Origin: Verrucomicrobiota bacterium
Lineage (GTDB): Bacteria; Verrucomicrobiota; Verrucomicrobiia; Opitutales; Opitutaceae
Direction: 5' to 3'
Length of the DNA stretch: 64,000 nt
Assembly: GCA_023428905.1 (NCBI GenBank)
Contig: JAEYWP010000016.1
Coordinates: forward strand, 467,949-531,948
Part shown: positions 24,716-32,615 of the stretch, piece after piece
Layout of the letters: every line of letters starts with the position of its first letter
Numbering within the stretch: the stretch's first letter is position 1
Notes under the pieces: generated by a model
Database searches by the model: none
What the model saw: the letters and a program-made list of their open reading frames with translations, nothing else
What the model was told of the DNA's origin: nothing
Made by a program: the position numbers and the translations under genes

Positions 24716-25387
24716 ATGTTCCTCCCAGCAGACAGATTCTCCGCCGCCACCAATCTCCGCGGAGAAACGACAGAGCTGAAAACCGGGCTAGTCATCGATG
24801 AGCTGTCACGCCTGCTCACTGCCGATTGCGTTCGGATCGCGCTCACGCGAGATGCCCGTCGAAACTTTCGCATCTATCAGCCGAAGCAGCTAACCGGTGG
24901 GCGCCGAGTATCCGGTCTTTGCGTCGGTGAATTCCTGAAATCCCGCTTTCTCGCCGAGCACACGACGCTCCGCCTCACCGGCGCCGCTGCGCGGTCATCG
25001 CGCTGGACGTCCATCGCGGAAGCTGTCGCGCAAGCGTATCGGGCTGAACACGACGAGAGCGACGCGCAACGTTGGGTTTATGATCGCATCGAGAAACACC
25101 CCGAAGCCGGCGCTTTTGTGACACGCAGCGACGTGCTCAAAGCATTTCTCATCGATCACCCCGGGGCGGAGGCGGTGCGGGCCCGTGAGCTTTTCGCCGC
25201 GTTGCGCCACGAGGGTTTGTTCCTGCCCGGCCCGTCCGGCCGCGTCGTGGAAGACCCGGCGCTGTGGATCGACGGGAGGAAAACCCGCGTGCTGTTCGGC
25301 ATCCGCTTACGTGCCGCGGTCGTGGCGATGCCAACTCCAGTTTCTCAGATGCCCAGCGCCCAATCCCTTTTCTCGAAAACAGCATGA
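24716..25387 (+). CDS. First early protein, possible replication/DNA-binding protein
   Basis: This 223-residue protein is not recognised with confidence. The N-terminal 100 residues are mixed. The C-terminal part (SDVLKAFLIDHPGAEAVRAR, ELFAALRHEGLFLPG, then TRVLFGIRLR) resembles the winged-helix segment at the end of D5-like phage primase-helicases. It directly follows the iteron-like array and is coupled by an ATGA overlap to an SF1 helicase, so an initiator or helicase-loader role is reasonable but inferred. No Shine-Dalgarno is visible; CTGACA occurs 22 nt upstream. Confidence 0.55.
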   Translation: MFLPADRFSAATNLRGETTELKTGLVIDELSRLLTADCVRIALTRDARRNFRIYQPKQLTGGRRVSGLCVGEFLKSRFLAEHTTLRLTGAAARSSRWTSIAEAVAQAYRAEHDESDAQRWVYDRIEKHPEAGAFVTRSDVLKAFLIDHPGAEAVRARELFAALRHEGLFLPGPSGRVVEDPALWIDGRKTRVLFGIRLRAAVVAMPTPVSQMPSAQSLFSKTA

Positions 25388-27144
25388 GCCTTTCATCAAT
25401 CCTACCCGATCAACAACTCGCAGGCGCTCTCGAAGAAGCTTTTACGCACGAAGACAACGAGTATCGTGGAAAACCATACATGCCGCTGTCTGGGTTTCCT
25501 GAAAGCATTGCACAGGCCCGGGCTTGGGCGGTGTGGGGCTCGACGTTTGGCTTTCATCACGACGGCGAAAGGTATCTTGCAAACCCCGAGGCCTGGACGT
25601 GGCACCGCCTAGCCCTCCAAGAATTCCAGAGGCTGCACAAGACGATCACGTGGCTGAGAGGGCCCGCTGGCACCGGTAAGACTTACGAGCTGGTTTCACT
25701 CAGCGGCTCCTGGGACGGAATGCAGTGGTACCTGTGCCCGTCGAATGTCGCATGCGAAGTCGTGCGCATGCAGATGAACGAGAGGAAAGTGTCGCACGGT
25801 GATTCCGTCATGACTCCGCATGTGCGGTTCGAGCTTGCGGGAGCCAACGGCTGGAGTGGGTTTCCAAAGTGGTGGCCGCGCCCGGCGAACGCCGGGAAGA
25901 TCGCGAAGTCGCGTCTTTACGTGCTTGATGAAGTGTTTTTCTGGGATGCGCGAACCCTAGCGCTGAGCCTCGCGTGTATTCCGACCGGCTCGATCGTTGT
26001 GCTCGCTGGCGACCCGCTGCAAAACCGTCCCGTCGATGGATGCGAAATCGCGTATTGGCTGCATACGTACAGCGCTCAGAGCGTTGCTGCGGGATCCGCC
26101 TCGGCCGCACAGATGATTCTCGGCCGCGCCGGCCGCGCCGCCGATCTGCCGCTAGGCATGCTAGACGACATCAAGCACCTGGACGCTGGGAAAACCCTAT
26201 CGATCGAGCTGACGCAGATTCGCCGCAGCGATCGGCCCGCTATCACCGCTGCACGCGAGTATTTGTTCGCAAGGCACCAGCTCCCCGCCGAGGGCGAGGG
26301 TTTGAAAATCACTCGATCGGAATCAATCGAAGCTGCGGTGCAGCTCGCCGTGTCTCGCATCCGGCAGGGTTACCGCGTCGTTGCGCCGACGAACGTTTTG
26401 TCACTGCGAATCGGGGGTGAGTTTAACCGTGCAGAGAACGTAGAGGGTGGCGCAATGTCGCTTGATCTCGGTGATTCTGGTACGAGCACAGAACTTTCGG
26501 ATGCACTATATTTCCGTCGCGGCCAGAGCTGCATGGTGCTAGTCAATGATCACCAGTTCGGACTGCATAACGGACTTGTATGCAGGTATTACCGCTGGCA
26601 CCGCCCGGACGGTCGGTCTCAAAAAGCTTGGCACGAGATCGACGTGCCGGTCCGGGAGCAGAGTGGTCAGCTGACGAGTATCCGGCACCAGCGCTACAAG
26701 CTGTACTACCAGCCTGGAAAACACAGCTGGGTAATGAGCCAGCCACTCAGCAAACTGCGTCAAGAGTTCGGCGATGACGTGGTTTCTGCTGATCTTGGCT
26801 CTGAGCAAGAGAACGCCTGCGCCGGACTTTTGGCCAGCCCGCACGCGCTCACCAACCATCGCGCACAGGGAAGCACGTTCGAAAAAACCCTCATCGTCAT
26901 TCCTCCACATCTTGGCCCGTGGATGTGTGCCGAATGGCTGTACGTCGCAATCAGCCGCGCAAAGACAGACGTCGAGCTTGTCTTCGCGACTGATCCGAAG
27001 CTCACACCGCAGCAGCAAGAAACCCTCTTCAAAGCTCAGGTTGAGCGTCTCACGACACAAAAACTCCACGCGCCGGACCTGTTCCAAGCCTTGAAACCCG
27101 CCGCCGAGAAAACCCACTCGTCGCCCGCCGCGGTCGCTGCGTAG
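25384..27144 (+). CDS. SF1 DNA helicase (RecD/Dda/Pif1-like)
   Basis: The 586-residue helicase shows the superfamily 1 motifs in order: Walker A GPAGTGKTY (motif I), the DEVFFWDA form of motif II, VLAGDPLQNRP (motif III), LTQIRRSDR (motif IV region), NHRAQGSTFEKTLIV (motif V) and YVAISRAKTDVEL (motif VI). RecD-like enzymes of this type unwind 5' to 3'; here it would serve phage replication or recombination. ATG 25384 overlaps the preceding stop, and longer in-frame starts would cut into that gene. The transcript probably ends before the next promoter-like element at 27216. Confidence 0.92.
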   Translation: MSLSSILPDQQLAGALEEAFTHEDNEYRGKPYMPLSGFPESIAQARAWAVWGSTFGFHHDGERYLANPEAWTWHRLALQEFQRLHKTITWLRGPAGTGKTYELVSLSGSWDGMQWYLCPSNVACEVVRMQMNERKVSHGDSVMTPHVRFELAGANGWSGFPKWWPRPANAGKIAKSRLYVLDEVFFWDARTLALSLACIPTGSIVVLAGDPLQNRPVDGCEIAYWLHTYSAQSVAAGSASAAQMILGRAGRAADLPLGMLDDIKHLDAGKTLSIELTQIRRSDRPAITAAREYLFARHQLPAEGEGLKITRSESIEAAVQLAVSRIRQGYRVVAPTNVLSLRIGGEFNRAENVEGGAMSLDLGDSGTSTELSDALYFRRGQSCMVLVNDHQFGLHNGLVCRYYRWHRPDGRSQKAWHEIDVPVREQSGQLTSIRHQRYKLYYQPGKHSWVMSQPLSKLRQEFGDDVVSADLGSEQENACAGLLASPHALTNHRAQGSTFEKTLIVIPPHLGPWMCAEWLYVAISRAKTDVELVFATDPKLTPQQQETLFKAQVERLTTQKLHAPDLFQALKPAAEKTHSSPAAVAA

Positions 27145-27215
27145 ATTATTTTTCGTGTAAGTCGCTGCGGATCAGCGAGCGGCGGTGAGCCCTGAAAGAA
27201 AATTACGAGGCACCC

Positions 27216-27244
27216 TTGGTGGTGCCTTTTTTGTGACCCATATG
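27216..27244 (+). promoter_or_regulatory. Early promoter-like element B, overlapping a hairpin
   Basis: TTGGTG (27216-27221), 17 nt, CATATG (27239-27244). The flanking sequence GGCACCCTTGGTGGTGCC also forms a hairpin (27208-27227) followed by six Ts (27227-27232), so this site may combine termination of the helicase transcript with initiation of the next one. Confidence 0.55.
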
Positions 27245-27287
27245 CGAGGAGTCAGCAGTCACCAAAAACAAAATCAAAACGTCACAC

Positions 27288-27758
27288 ATGAACTCGAACT
27301 CGAATATCACCCAAGACAACGATCCGCTGCGCACCATCGCGACTGAGTATGCCGACACGCTGCTCGCGGCGTATCGAGACCCAGAGTCCACGGCCCTCCG
27401 GGACATCTGCGACCTGCAAACCGGCGAACTCTCCGTAGGCACAGAGATCAGCCAGCACGATCGCGTTGATGGCTACGAGTACGTCGTCACTCCCTGCCAG
27501 CAGTACCGGCCTGAGTCCGACGACGAGCGCGACGCGCTGATCGCCGCAACGATCGATGATCTTCGGAGCGCGCTGAACATGACGCTCGTCACCGGGAAAA
27601 CCCACCACCACCGCAACGCGATCTTCGAGGTCGTCGAGCGCACCCGCAATGGATGGCTCCGCTGTCGTCACGCCGGCCGCCTCGTCGATGGCACCGAGAT
27701 CACACCGAGCGATACGATTTTCACCTTCCGCGCATCCGCGATGCGCACAATCACATGA
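27288..27758 (+). CDS. Hypothetical early protein (156 aa)
   Basis: This family is not known to me. It is acidic and alpha/beta: a helical N-terminus (PLRTIATEYADTLLAAYRDP), then strands in the C-terminal half (HHRNAIFEVVERTRNGWLRC), which look like a small barrel. Promoter-like element B lies 43 bp upstream. Its TGA overlaps the ATG of the next gene (ATGA), so the two are likely coupled. Confidence 0.6.
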   Translation: MNSNSNITQDNDPLRTIATEYADTLLAAYRDPESTALRDICDLQTGELSVGTEISQHDRVDGYEYVVTPCQQYRPESDDERDALIAATIDDLRSALNMTLVTGKTHHHRNAIFEVVERTRNGWLRCRHAGRLVDGTEITPSDTIFTFRASAMRTIT

Positions 27759-28345
27759 TCACTCTCATCCTTTCTCTCATCGCCGCGATCGTCATCGCGG
27801 CTCAGCACGTCGCGCATCGCAACGCCCTCGCCGCCGCGGAGTCTCGACGCAAGCACCTGCTCGGCGCCTGGACCGCGGAGCGCGATACGATCCTCTCGCA
27901 GCAGCGTGAGCGCATCGCCGCGGCACGGGAAGAGGCTCATCGGGAATATCAACGCCTCGTCGATCAGAGCCGCATCGAGCAAGAGCGTGATCATCTCGTC
28001 GCGACCGCGGAGCTGATCAAAAAGCACGACGCACAGGTCGCTGGGCTGAAAGCCGATATCGCCGGGCTTGCCGCACCTAAAAGCTCGGCGCAGCGCTGGT
28101 CGGTCGATCACCTCGACACGATCAAACGGCTCGTCGGCTCGCAGAAGACCGATGCACAGATCATGGCGCAACTAGGTCTCTCACGTGACGCTGTGCGCTA
28201 CGCCCGCGAGCGCCTTGGTTTGGTCAGGCGTCGCGGTCGGCCCTCTCGCCGGGTGCAGACCGAGTTTGCGCTCGAAAAGGTGCCAGACGCAAAGGCGGTG
28301 CTCGTCTCGTCGATTCCCGCGGGTGCCTGCAAGCGCGTCGCGTAG
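27755..28345 (+). CDS. Membrane-anchored coiled-coil protein with helix-turn-helix
   Basis: The 196-residue protein starts with one membrane segment (MITLILSLIAAIVIAAQHVA), continues as a charged coiled coil (about 25-100) and then has a helix-turn-helix-like region, RLVGSQKTDAQIMAQLGLSR followed by DAVRYARERLG, and a basic tail. The layout suggests a DNA-binding protein held at the inner membrane by a helical stalk. It might tether phage DNA or control genes; this is inferred. The Arg-rich RRRGRPSRR after the helices supports nucleic-acid binding. Confidence 0.6.
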   Translation: MITLILSLIAAIVIAAQHVAHRNALAAAESRRKHLLGAWTAERDTILSQQRERIAAAREEAHREYQRLVDQSRIEQERDHLVATAELIKKHDAQVAGLKADIAGLAAPKSSAQRWSVDHLDTIKRLVGSQKTDAQIMAQLGLSRDAVRYARERLGLVRRRGRPSRRVQTEFALEKVPDAKAVLVSSIPAGACKRVA

Positions 28346-28367
28346 CTGACACTCAACCCCTGAGCGT

Positions 28368-28949
28368 ATGCCCACCCGCGTCCTCATCGTCATCGGCCGG
28401 CCCCGCGTCGGCAAATCGACCCTTAGACACCGCTTCGAATCGCTACTGCACGTTCTCGGAGGCAGCTGCTCTGACGCTATCCTCCCGGTCGCGTCGCGTA
28501 CGCTCGGGAAGTCCGAAGAGCACATCCTGTCTCGCAAAGAAGCATACCGCCCGCTGCTCGCCGCGCTCGGCGACGCTCTGGTGCTCGATGATCCGAGCTA
28601 CCTGGCACGCACTGTGTATCACCGCGGGCAGCCAGGCATGACGATGCCGGGGACGTTCATCCTCGACGGGGTGCGGCGGCAGCACGAGTTGCAGGAGTTT
28701 CGAGACTATCTAGATCGCATCGGTGTAGCTCACCGCACTGTTTGGCTCAGCCGGCCGGGAGCCGTGGAAGTCGCGGACAATACCGCGGTGTTTCCGACCG
28801 ACGCTGAAGTGATTCTGCACAGCAGCGAGGATCGCGGAGAACTCGTCGACGCGGCCGGGCTGCTCGAAGCTCTATTCGCACGCGCAACGTATCGCACCGG
28901 GCACTACAGCACCTCGGCTTTGTTCAGTACTTTTGCTGCCGCGGCCTGA
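28368..28949 (+). CDS. P-loop nucleotide/nucleoside kinase-like protein
   Basis: The 193-residue protein begins VLIVIGRPRVGKSTLRHRFE, a clear Walker A P-loop after the first strand. Later segments such as ALVLDDPSYLARTVYH and GTFILDGVRRQHELQEF look like the acidic strand and LID/substrate regions of deoxynucleotide or polynucleotide kinases. The substrate cannot be assigned; a phage dNMP kinase is likely in this replication context. CTGACA lies 16 nt upstream of the ATG, just after the preceding TAG. Confidence 0.7.
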   Translation: MPTRVLIVIGRPRVGKSTLRHRFESLLHVLGGSCSDAILPVASRTLGKSEEHILSRKEAYRPLLAALGDALVLDDPSYLARTVYHRGQPGMTMPGTFILDGVRRQHELQEFRDYLDRIGVAHRTVWLSRPGAVEVADNTAVFPTDAEVILHSSEDRGELVDAAGLLEALFARATYRTGHYSTSALFSTFAAAA

Positions 28950-29007
28950 CCCACTTCACCGGCCCCGGCGAAACCCTCTCACAAGAGAAACAAAAACCTA
29001 ACTCACT

Positions 29008-29802
29008 ATGTCATTGTTCAAATCCAGCCCAGCCGTCGCGACTGCTACGGCCCAGAAACCCACCGCAAAGGCCGAGAAGCCCTCGTTTCTCTCCTTTCTC
29101 CGTAAACCTGACGAGACCCAGCGCTACGCCATCGCATCGTTTCCGGTCGGCGCTGAGCACGTCATCCGCCTCATGCCCGTCACGGCCGAAGGCGCCCCGC
29201 AGAGCATGGAGGTCGATGTGCTCACGGTGCGACACAACGAAACCGAGGGGAAAATTCTCGCGGGTGACTGGTTCGTGAAAACCGTCCAACCGTGGCTGCT
29301 CAAAAACTGCCGTGAGCGTTTTCAACGTTTCGTCGACGGCAAACCCACGGGCGACGTGAAGCTCCGCACGCAGAAGAGGGTTTTGTTCTTCGCGATTCGC
29401 ACCGCCGCGGCCACTCCCGAGAAACCCGCGCACAAGCAACTCTGTTTGTGCAATTTGCCGGGCACGAACTATCCCGGTGCCAAGGTTGGCGATGGTGAAG
29501 ATTTTCTCAGCGGCGGGGCATACTGGGAAGACTTCGACCAAGCCATTGGGCGACGCCTCAAGATCGTCGCATCGGGTTCGGACGCGAAGACGCGCACTTT
29601 GAAAATCACTCCGGAGCGGAACGCGACCCCGCTCACCGACGATGACATCGCGGCGCTTCCCGTCGCCCCCGACGGCACGCCGTACATTCCGGTCCTCAAA
29701 GATACGCTGCGCGAGTCATCGCGGGAAGAAATCGTGCAGTGTTTGAGAGAGACGCTCCCCGCCGATGTGTTCGAAAAGATGATGCGCGAGGTGCAGCTCT
29801 GA
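29008..29802 (+). CDS. Early protein, possible single-stranded DNA-binding protein
   Basis: The 264-residue protein has a Lys/Thr/Ala-rich N-terminal 30 residues, then SFLRKPDETQRYAIASFPVG and HVIRLMPVTAEG, a layout like T4 gp32-type proteins (an RFLP-like entry into an OB fold). A Cys-rich LCLCNLPG near residue 148 and an acidic C-terminus are further points. Many phage replication modules place an SSB after the helicase. The assignment is by eye and could be wrong. The gene is followed by a strong terminator. The leader is A-rich with no Shine-Dalgarno. Confidence 0.5.
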   Translation: MSLFKSSPAVATATAQKPTAKAEKPSFLSFLRKPDETQRYAIASFPVGAEHVIRLMPVTAEGAPQSMEVDVLTVRHNETEGKILAGDWFVKTVQPWLLKNCRERFQRFVDGKPTGDVKLRTQKRVLFFAIRTAAATPEKPAHKQLCLCNLPGTNYPGAKVGDGEDFLSGGAYWEDFDQAIGRRLKIVASGSDAKTRTLKITPERNATPLTDDDIAALPVAPDGTPYIPVLKDTLRESSREEIVQCLRETLPADVFEKMMREVQL

Positions 29803-29828
29803 TCATCGCTAGAGTTTCTCTGCAATGT

Positions 29829-29863
29829 GAGCCCCGGGGTGACGTCCCGGGGCTCTTTTTTTT
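29829..29863 (+). terminator. Strong rho-independent terminator
   Basis: GAGCCCCGGG (29829-29838), loop GTGACGT, CCCGGGGCTC (29846-29855), then eight Ts. It ends the transcript of the SSB-like gene. Confidence 0.9.
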
Positions 29864-29907
29864 CCGATTTCCGCGAAGTCGGTCCGAAATTCCGTGTTAT
29901 ATATAGT

Positions 29908-30186
29908 ATGGCAGATGTCTATATCCCCGCCGAGCGAGTCGCAGAGCTGATTGCTCAAGACACGTCGGCGCCGATATGGCTTCTCATTGATCCGCGAGTC
30001 GGAACACAAGTCGACTGGGATCACATCCGCGCAGTGACTGAGCGCATGCGTCACCGCGTCGCCCGAGGCGATGAACTCGACGATCTAGTCGATCATCTCG
30101 GCGCTGAGCTTGAACGGCACTCCGTCGTGCAGGTGTTCACATCGCGCCCGCGCACGCCCTTCGGATTCGAAACATCAACCGTTTAA
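29908..30186 (+). CDS. Small acidic early protein (92 aa)
   Basis: No family is recognised. The protein begins MADVYIPAERVAELIAQDTS and is rich in Asp, Glu and Arg, with a long helix (about 40-72). The ATG lies only four bases after TATATATAG and directly downstream of a terminator, so the transcript may be leaderless. The next gene starts one base after its stop, implying an operon through 31680. Confidence 0.6.
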   Translation: MADVYIPAERVAELIAQDTSAPIWLLIDPRVGTQVDWDHIRAVTERMRHRVARGDELDDLVDHLGAELERHSVVQVFTSRPRTPFGFETSTV

Positions 30187-30187
30187 C

Positions 30188-30430
30188 ATGAAGAAATACT
30201 CGTTCGTCATCAGCGTCGTCAGCAAGACGCTCATCACTCGGGGCCTCGGCCCAGAGCCTAAAACTCGTGGAGCGTTCGGCTCCGGCCGTCGCGCTCTCGG
30301 TAAGCAGACGAAGCGCACTGCACCCGGGCTCGTGCGGGACATCAAGAAAGGCATTGCTGCGGAAAAGAGCATCAAGCTCAACGCCGCGCAGCTCGCGGAG
30401 AAACTCGCGAAGGAAGGACGGGCAGCGTGA
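30188..30430 (+). CDS. Small basic early protein (80 aa)
   Basis: Very basic and probably nucleic-acid- or ribosome-binding: KKYSFVISVVSKTLITRGLG, then GSGRRALGKQTKRTAPGLVR and a C-terminal amphipathic helix (AAQLAEKLAKEGRAA). No family is known to me. The stop overlaps the GTG start of the next gene by two bases. Confidence 0.55.
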   Translation: MKKYSFVISVVSKTLITRGLGPEPKTRGAFGSGRRALGKQTKRTAPGLVRDIKKGIAAEKSIKLNAAQLAEKLAKEGRAA

Positions 30431-30579
30431 GGACTATTCTCATCGGTCTAGCAATTGCCTTTGTCTATAGCTTCGCCGCAGGCTACGCCGCGAAGCATGG
30501 CTTCGAGCGAATCGCCATCGGCTTCACGATGGTCGCGTGCTTCGCCGCGGGGCTCGCTATACTGGAGGAAAAACGGTGA
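30427..30579 (+). CDS. Tiny two-helix membrane protein (50 aa)
   Basis: A GTG-initiated 50-residue protein with two hydrophobic segments, ILIGLAIAFVYSFAAGYAA and IAIGFTMVACFAAGLAIL, separated by a short basic loop (KHGFER). Start and stop both overlap neighbours (GTGA at 30427-30430 and 30576-30579), strong evidence of a real coupled gene. It could be a small inner-membrane effector such as a superinfection-exclusion or host-takeover protein; the function is unknown. Confidence 0.6.
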   Translation: MRTILIGLAIAFVYSFAAGYAAKHGFERIAIGFTMVACFAAGLAILEEKR

Positions 30580-31016
30580 AAGAACCATCAGTCAGTTTCC
30601 CGCTCGAAGACGTCGAGGCATTGCCAGAAATCCTCGAAGCTCTTCACAGAGCAAACCGTATCGACCTTGTAACTACGTGGCTGGCAGAGCACGGAATCAC
30701 CGACCGAAGCACGATCGGAATCGATGCGATCCGGCTCGCTCTGGATCCCATTCTAAAAGCGCGGCGAGGAGAGGCACGTCTCACGGCTGATTGCATCGCG
30801 CTCGCAATCGGCATGTACCGCGAGGACGGCCGCAGCATCAGCGACATTGCCCGCGATTGGGGCATTACTCGCCAGTCTGCACACGCTCGTGTGCGTCGCA
30901 TCTGCCGAACGCTTAGGATCCCGGCGACAGACTGTAGCAAACGCTTCGATGCGGGCGACACGTACAAGATCACGAACTTCCGCCACCCCGCTCAGCAACT
31001 CGAAGAAGCAGCTTAA
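30576..31016 (+). CDS. Sigma-region-4-like helix-turn-helix protein
   Basis: The 146-residue protein starts at GTG 30576 in a GTGA overlap. Its C-terminal half carries YREDGRSISDIARDWGITRQ followed by SAHARVRRICRTL, a helix-turn-helix of the sigma-70 region 4 / LuxR type. The N-terminal half is acidic and helical. A role in activating later phage transcription (late activator or sigma-like factor) is plausible from its position at the end of the early operon, but it lacks region 2, so it is not a full sigma factor. Confidence 0.65.
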   Translation: MKEPSVSFPLEDVEALPEILEALHRANRIDLVTTWLAEHGITDRSTIGIDAIRLALDPILKARRGEARLTADCIALAIGMYREDGRSISDIARDWGITRQSAHARVRRICRTLRIPATDCSKRFDAGDTYKITNFRHPAQQLEEAA

Positions 31017-31017
31017 C

Positions 31018-31680
31018 ATGACTAATCAACTCACACTTGCAGGAGAATCCGGAATCGAACTCGGCGGCATCCGACTCGGAAACTGCGCGCTTAGCGTTCC
31101 CGCGGACGCTACAGCAGCAGATCTCGAAGCGATCGGGCGATACCTTAAGTTTTCTGCCCGCGGCAGCCAATGGCATTGGGGTGACTACATCCTGGCTGTC
31201 GCCGCTCGACACGAGAATTTGTGGGACGCGGCGAGCGTCGCAAAAGCTTGGGGCCTCGACGAAGAACGACTGCGGGAGAGTGTAGCGACGGCAAGATTCT
31301 TTCCGCCAGAAACCCGCCGCGATGCCCTTTCGTTCTCGCATCATGTCGAAGCCGCAGTCGCAGGCACTCTCGAAAAAGCACTCGCAGCACTGGATCATGC
31401 GATCGAAAAAGATTGGGGGAAAATCGAACTGCGGGCACACCTCCGCACGAGGGCTTCGGAAGAGGCAAACCCGGACCTGGTGAACGGAGATCAGCGCGAC
31501 CCAGGGCCGGTGCGCAATCTGTGGGTTTCTGATCTCACTGCGCTCGATCGCGTGGCTAAGAGTAAACTCGCCGAGGGTTGGACCCCCGACGCCGACGCCG
31601 CCGCGGAGCTGATGAAGAAGACGAAGAATCTCCGCGAGCTGCTCAGCGCGATCGAAGAGGCCGCCGGCATCGAGGTGTGA
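31018..31680 (+). CDS. Hypothetical early protein with HTH-like middle (220 aa)
   Basis: The protein begins MTNQLTLAGESG, where QLTLA resembles a sliding-clamp-binding motif. The middle has SQWHWGDYILAVAARHENLW and then AASVAKAWGLDEERLRESVA, a helix-turn-helix-like pair. LSFSHHVEAAV follows, as seen in some ParB- or KorB-associated phage proteins. The C-terminus is helical and acidic. I would call it a DNA-binding or partition-like accessory protein, with low certainty. A terminator follows 70 bp downstream. Confidence 0.55.
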   Translation: MTNQLTLAGESGIELGGIRLGNCALSVPADATAADLEAIGRYLKFSARGSQWHWGDYILAVAARHENLWDAASVAKAWGLDEERLRESVATARFFPPETRRDALSFSHHVEAAVAGTLEKALAALDHAIEKDWGKIELRAHLRTRASEEANPDLVNGDQRDPGPVRNLWVSDLTALDRVAKSKLAEGWTPDADAAAELMKKTKNLRELLSAIEEAAGIEV

Positions 31681-31749
31681 TATTTTGCGGCATGCTGCGC
31701 GGGGAGATCTCGCGAGCGGTCGATTTGATACCGCATGAAACACCGCAAG

Positions 31750-31776
31750 CCCACCCCACGACGGGGTGGGTTTTTT
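31750..31776 (+). terminator. Rho-independent terminator
   Basis: CCCACCCC (31750-31757), loop ACGAC, GGGGTGGG (31763-31770), then six Ts. It ends the 29.9-31.7 kb early operon. Confidence 0.85.
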
Positions 31777-31812
31777 ATGCTCAAAATTCTTCGATTATTT
31801 TCGGTGCGCACC

Positions 31813-31841
31813 TTGGCGGTGATTCGCTTTTCACCCATAGG
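31813..31841 (+). promoter_or_regulatory. Early promoter-like element C
   Basis: TTGGCG (31813-31818), 17 nt, CATAGG (31836-31841) in the context CACCTTGGCGGTG...CACCCATAGGCA. The next start codon is only 10 nt downstream, so a standard start site would give a 4-5 nt leader. Confidence 0.6.
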
Positions 31842-31851
31842 CACACGTAGA

Positions 31852-32502
31852 ATGAGCAACCGCATCTCCGAGGGTTTTCTTCAACGCATCGCCACCGCGC
31901 TTAATGATCGCGGAGATTGGTACACGCCGGCGCGGGAGCTGTGCGTTTCTGCCGCACGTGGGTTTCTCTACCGCACCCGCGGTGCGGCCGCTGCGAAGGC
32001 TCACGCGGAGGATCTCGGGGAAGAGCTGTTCGTCTCGTTCCTCAGCCACGTCTGGTACGATGACGAGATCCTCGAAGCGCTCCCGAGGTGGCTCCGGTCG
32101 CGTGGACGATTGCACGACGCAGCGTCTCGGATCTGTGAGCCCGTCTACGTCCCGCACGAGGCAGCGGACCTCCACGGCGCCCGGGCGTACGCGGTGACCG
32201 AAGAAGTGCTCTCCGTCTGCATCAGCGATGGCGATGATGTGCGCGTCGAGTGTGACGTCACCCTGACAGCCGAGATCACCTGCATGCCACGGCGAGAAGC
32301 GCTGCGGGTTGCATCCGAATTTATGTCGAACGATGACTTCGTTAAACTCCTCAAACTCCAGGTCACGCGGGCGGCGCTCGCTGCGAAATATGCGGAAAAG
32401 GAGAACCTCCCGTGGCACGTGCAGTGCGAGCGACGGGCCGATCTGCGCGACGCCCGGGCGCTGCTTCGGGCTGGGATGCGAAACGTGAAGCGCGCTGCGT
32501 GA
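31852..32502 (+). CDS. Hypothetical early protein (216 aa)
   Basis: Not recognised. Arg/Ala/Glu-rich and mostly helical, with a strand-rich centre (AVTEEVLSVCISDGDDVRVE). ATG 31852 is chosen because element C ends 10 nt upstream and a terminator lies before it. It opens an operon that continues through the 33-residue peptide to 33632. Confidence 0.6.
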   Translation: MSNRISEGFLQRIATALNDRGDWYTPARELCVSAARGFLYRTRGAAAAKAHAEDLGEELFVSFLSHVWYDDEILEALPRWLRSRGRLHDAASRICEPVYVPHEAADLHGARAYAVTEEVLSVCISDGDDVRVECDVTLTAEITCMPRREALRVASEFMSNDDFVKLLKLQVTRAALAAKYAEKENLPWHVQCERRADLRDARALLRAGMRNVKRAA

Positions 32503-32513
32503 AAACTTTCTCT

Positions 32514-32615
32514 ATGCAACTCGATCTAATCCCCACCGCGGCGGCCGCCGTGCAACTAGAACTGCTGAGCGCGAGCACCGCGCCGGCTGAAACGCAGATG
32601 GAGCTGGCGCTATGA
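32514..32615 (+). CDS. 33-residue peptide with three sliding-clamp-binding-like motifs
   Basis: The whole peptide consists of MQLDLIP, an Ala-rich linker, VQLELLS, a second linker and TQMELAL. Bacterial DnaN (beta clamp) ligands use the pentapeptide QL(S/D)LF or hexapeptide QLxLxL; variants such as QMSLL occur in MutS. Here QLDLI, QLELL and QMELAL are all close to this consensus. The stop overlaps the next ATG (ATGA), so it is translationally coupled and likely real despite its size. It could bind host DnaN to recruit or block replication; this is inference. Confidence 0.6.
   Translation: MQLDLIPTAAAAVQLELLSASTAPAETQMELAL

Noticed and set aside
27208..27232. Simple rho-independent terminator after the helicase gene
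   Set aside because: The hairpin plus Ts is real, but most of it is the conserved CACC..TTGG..GGTG block of the early promoter-like element found at three other sites, so I list it as element B with possible dual use.
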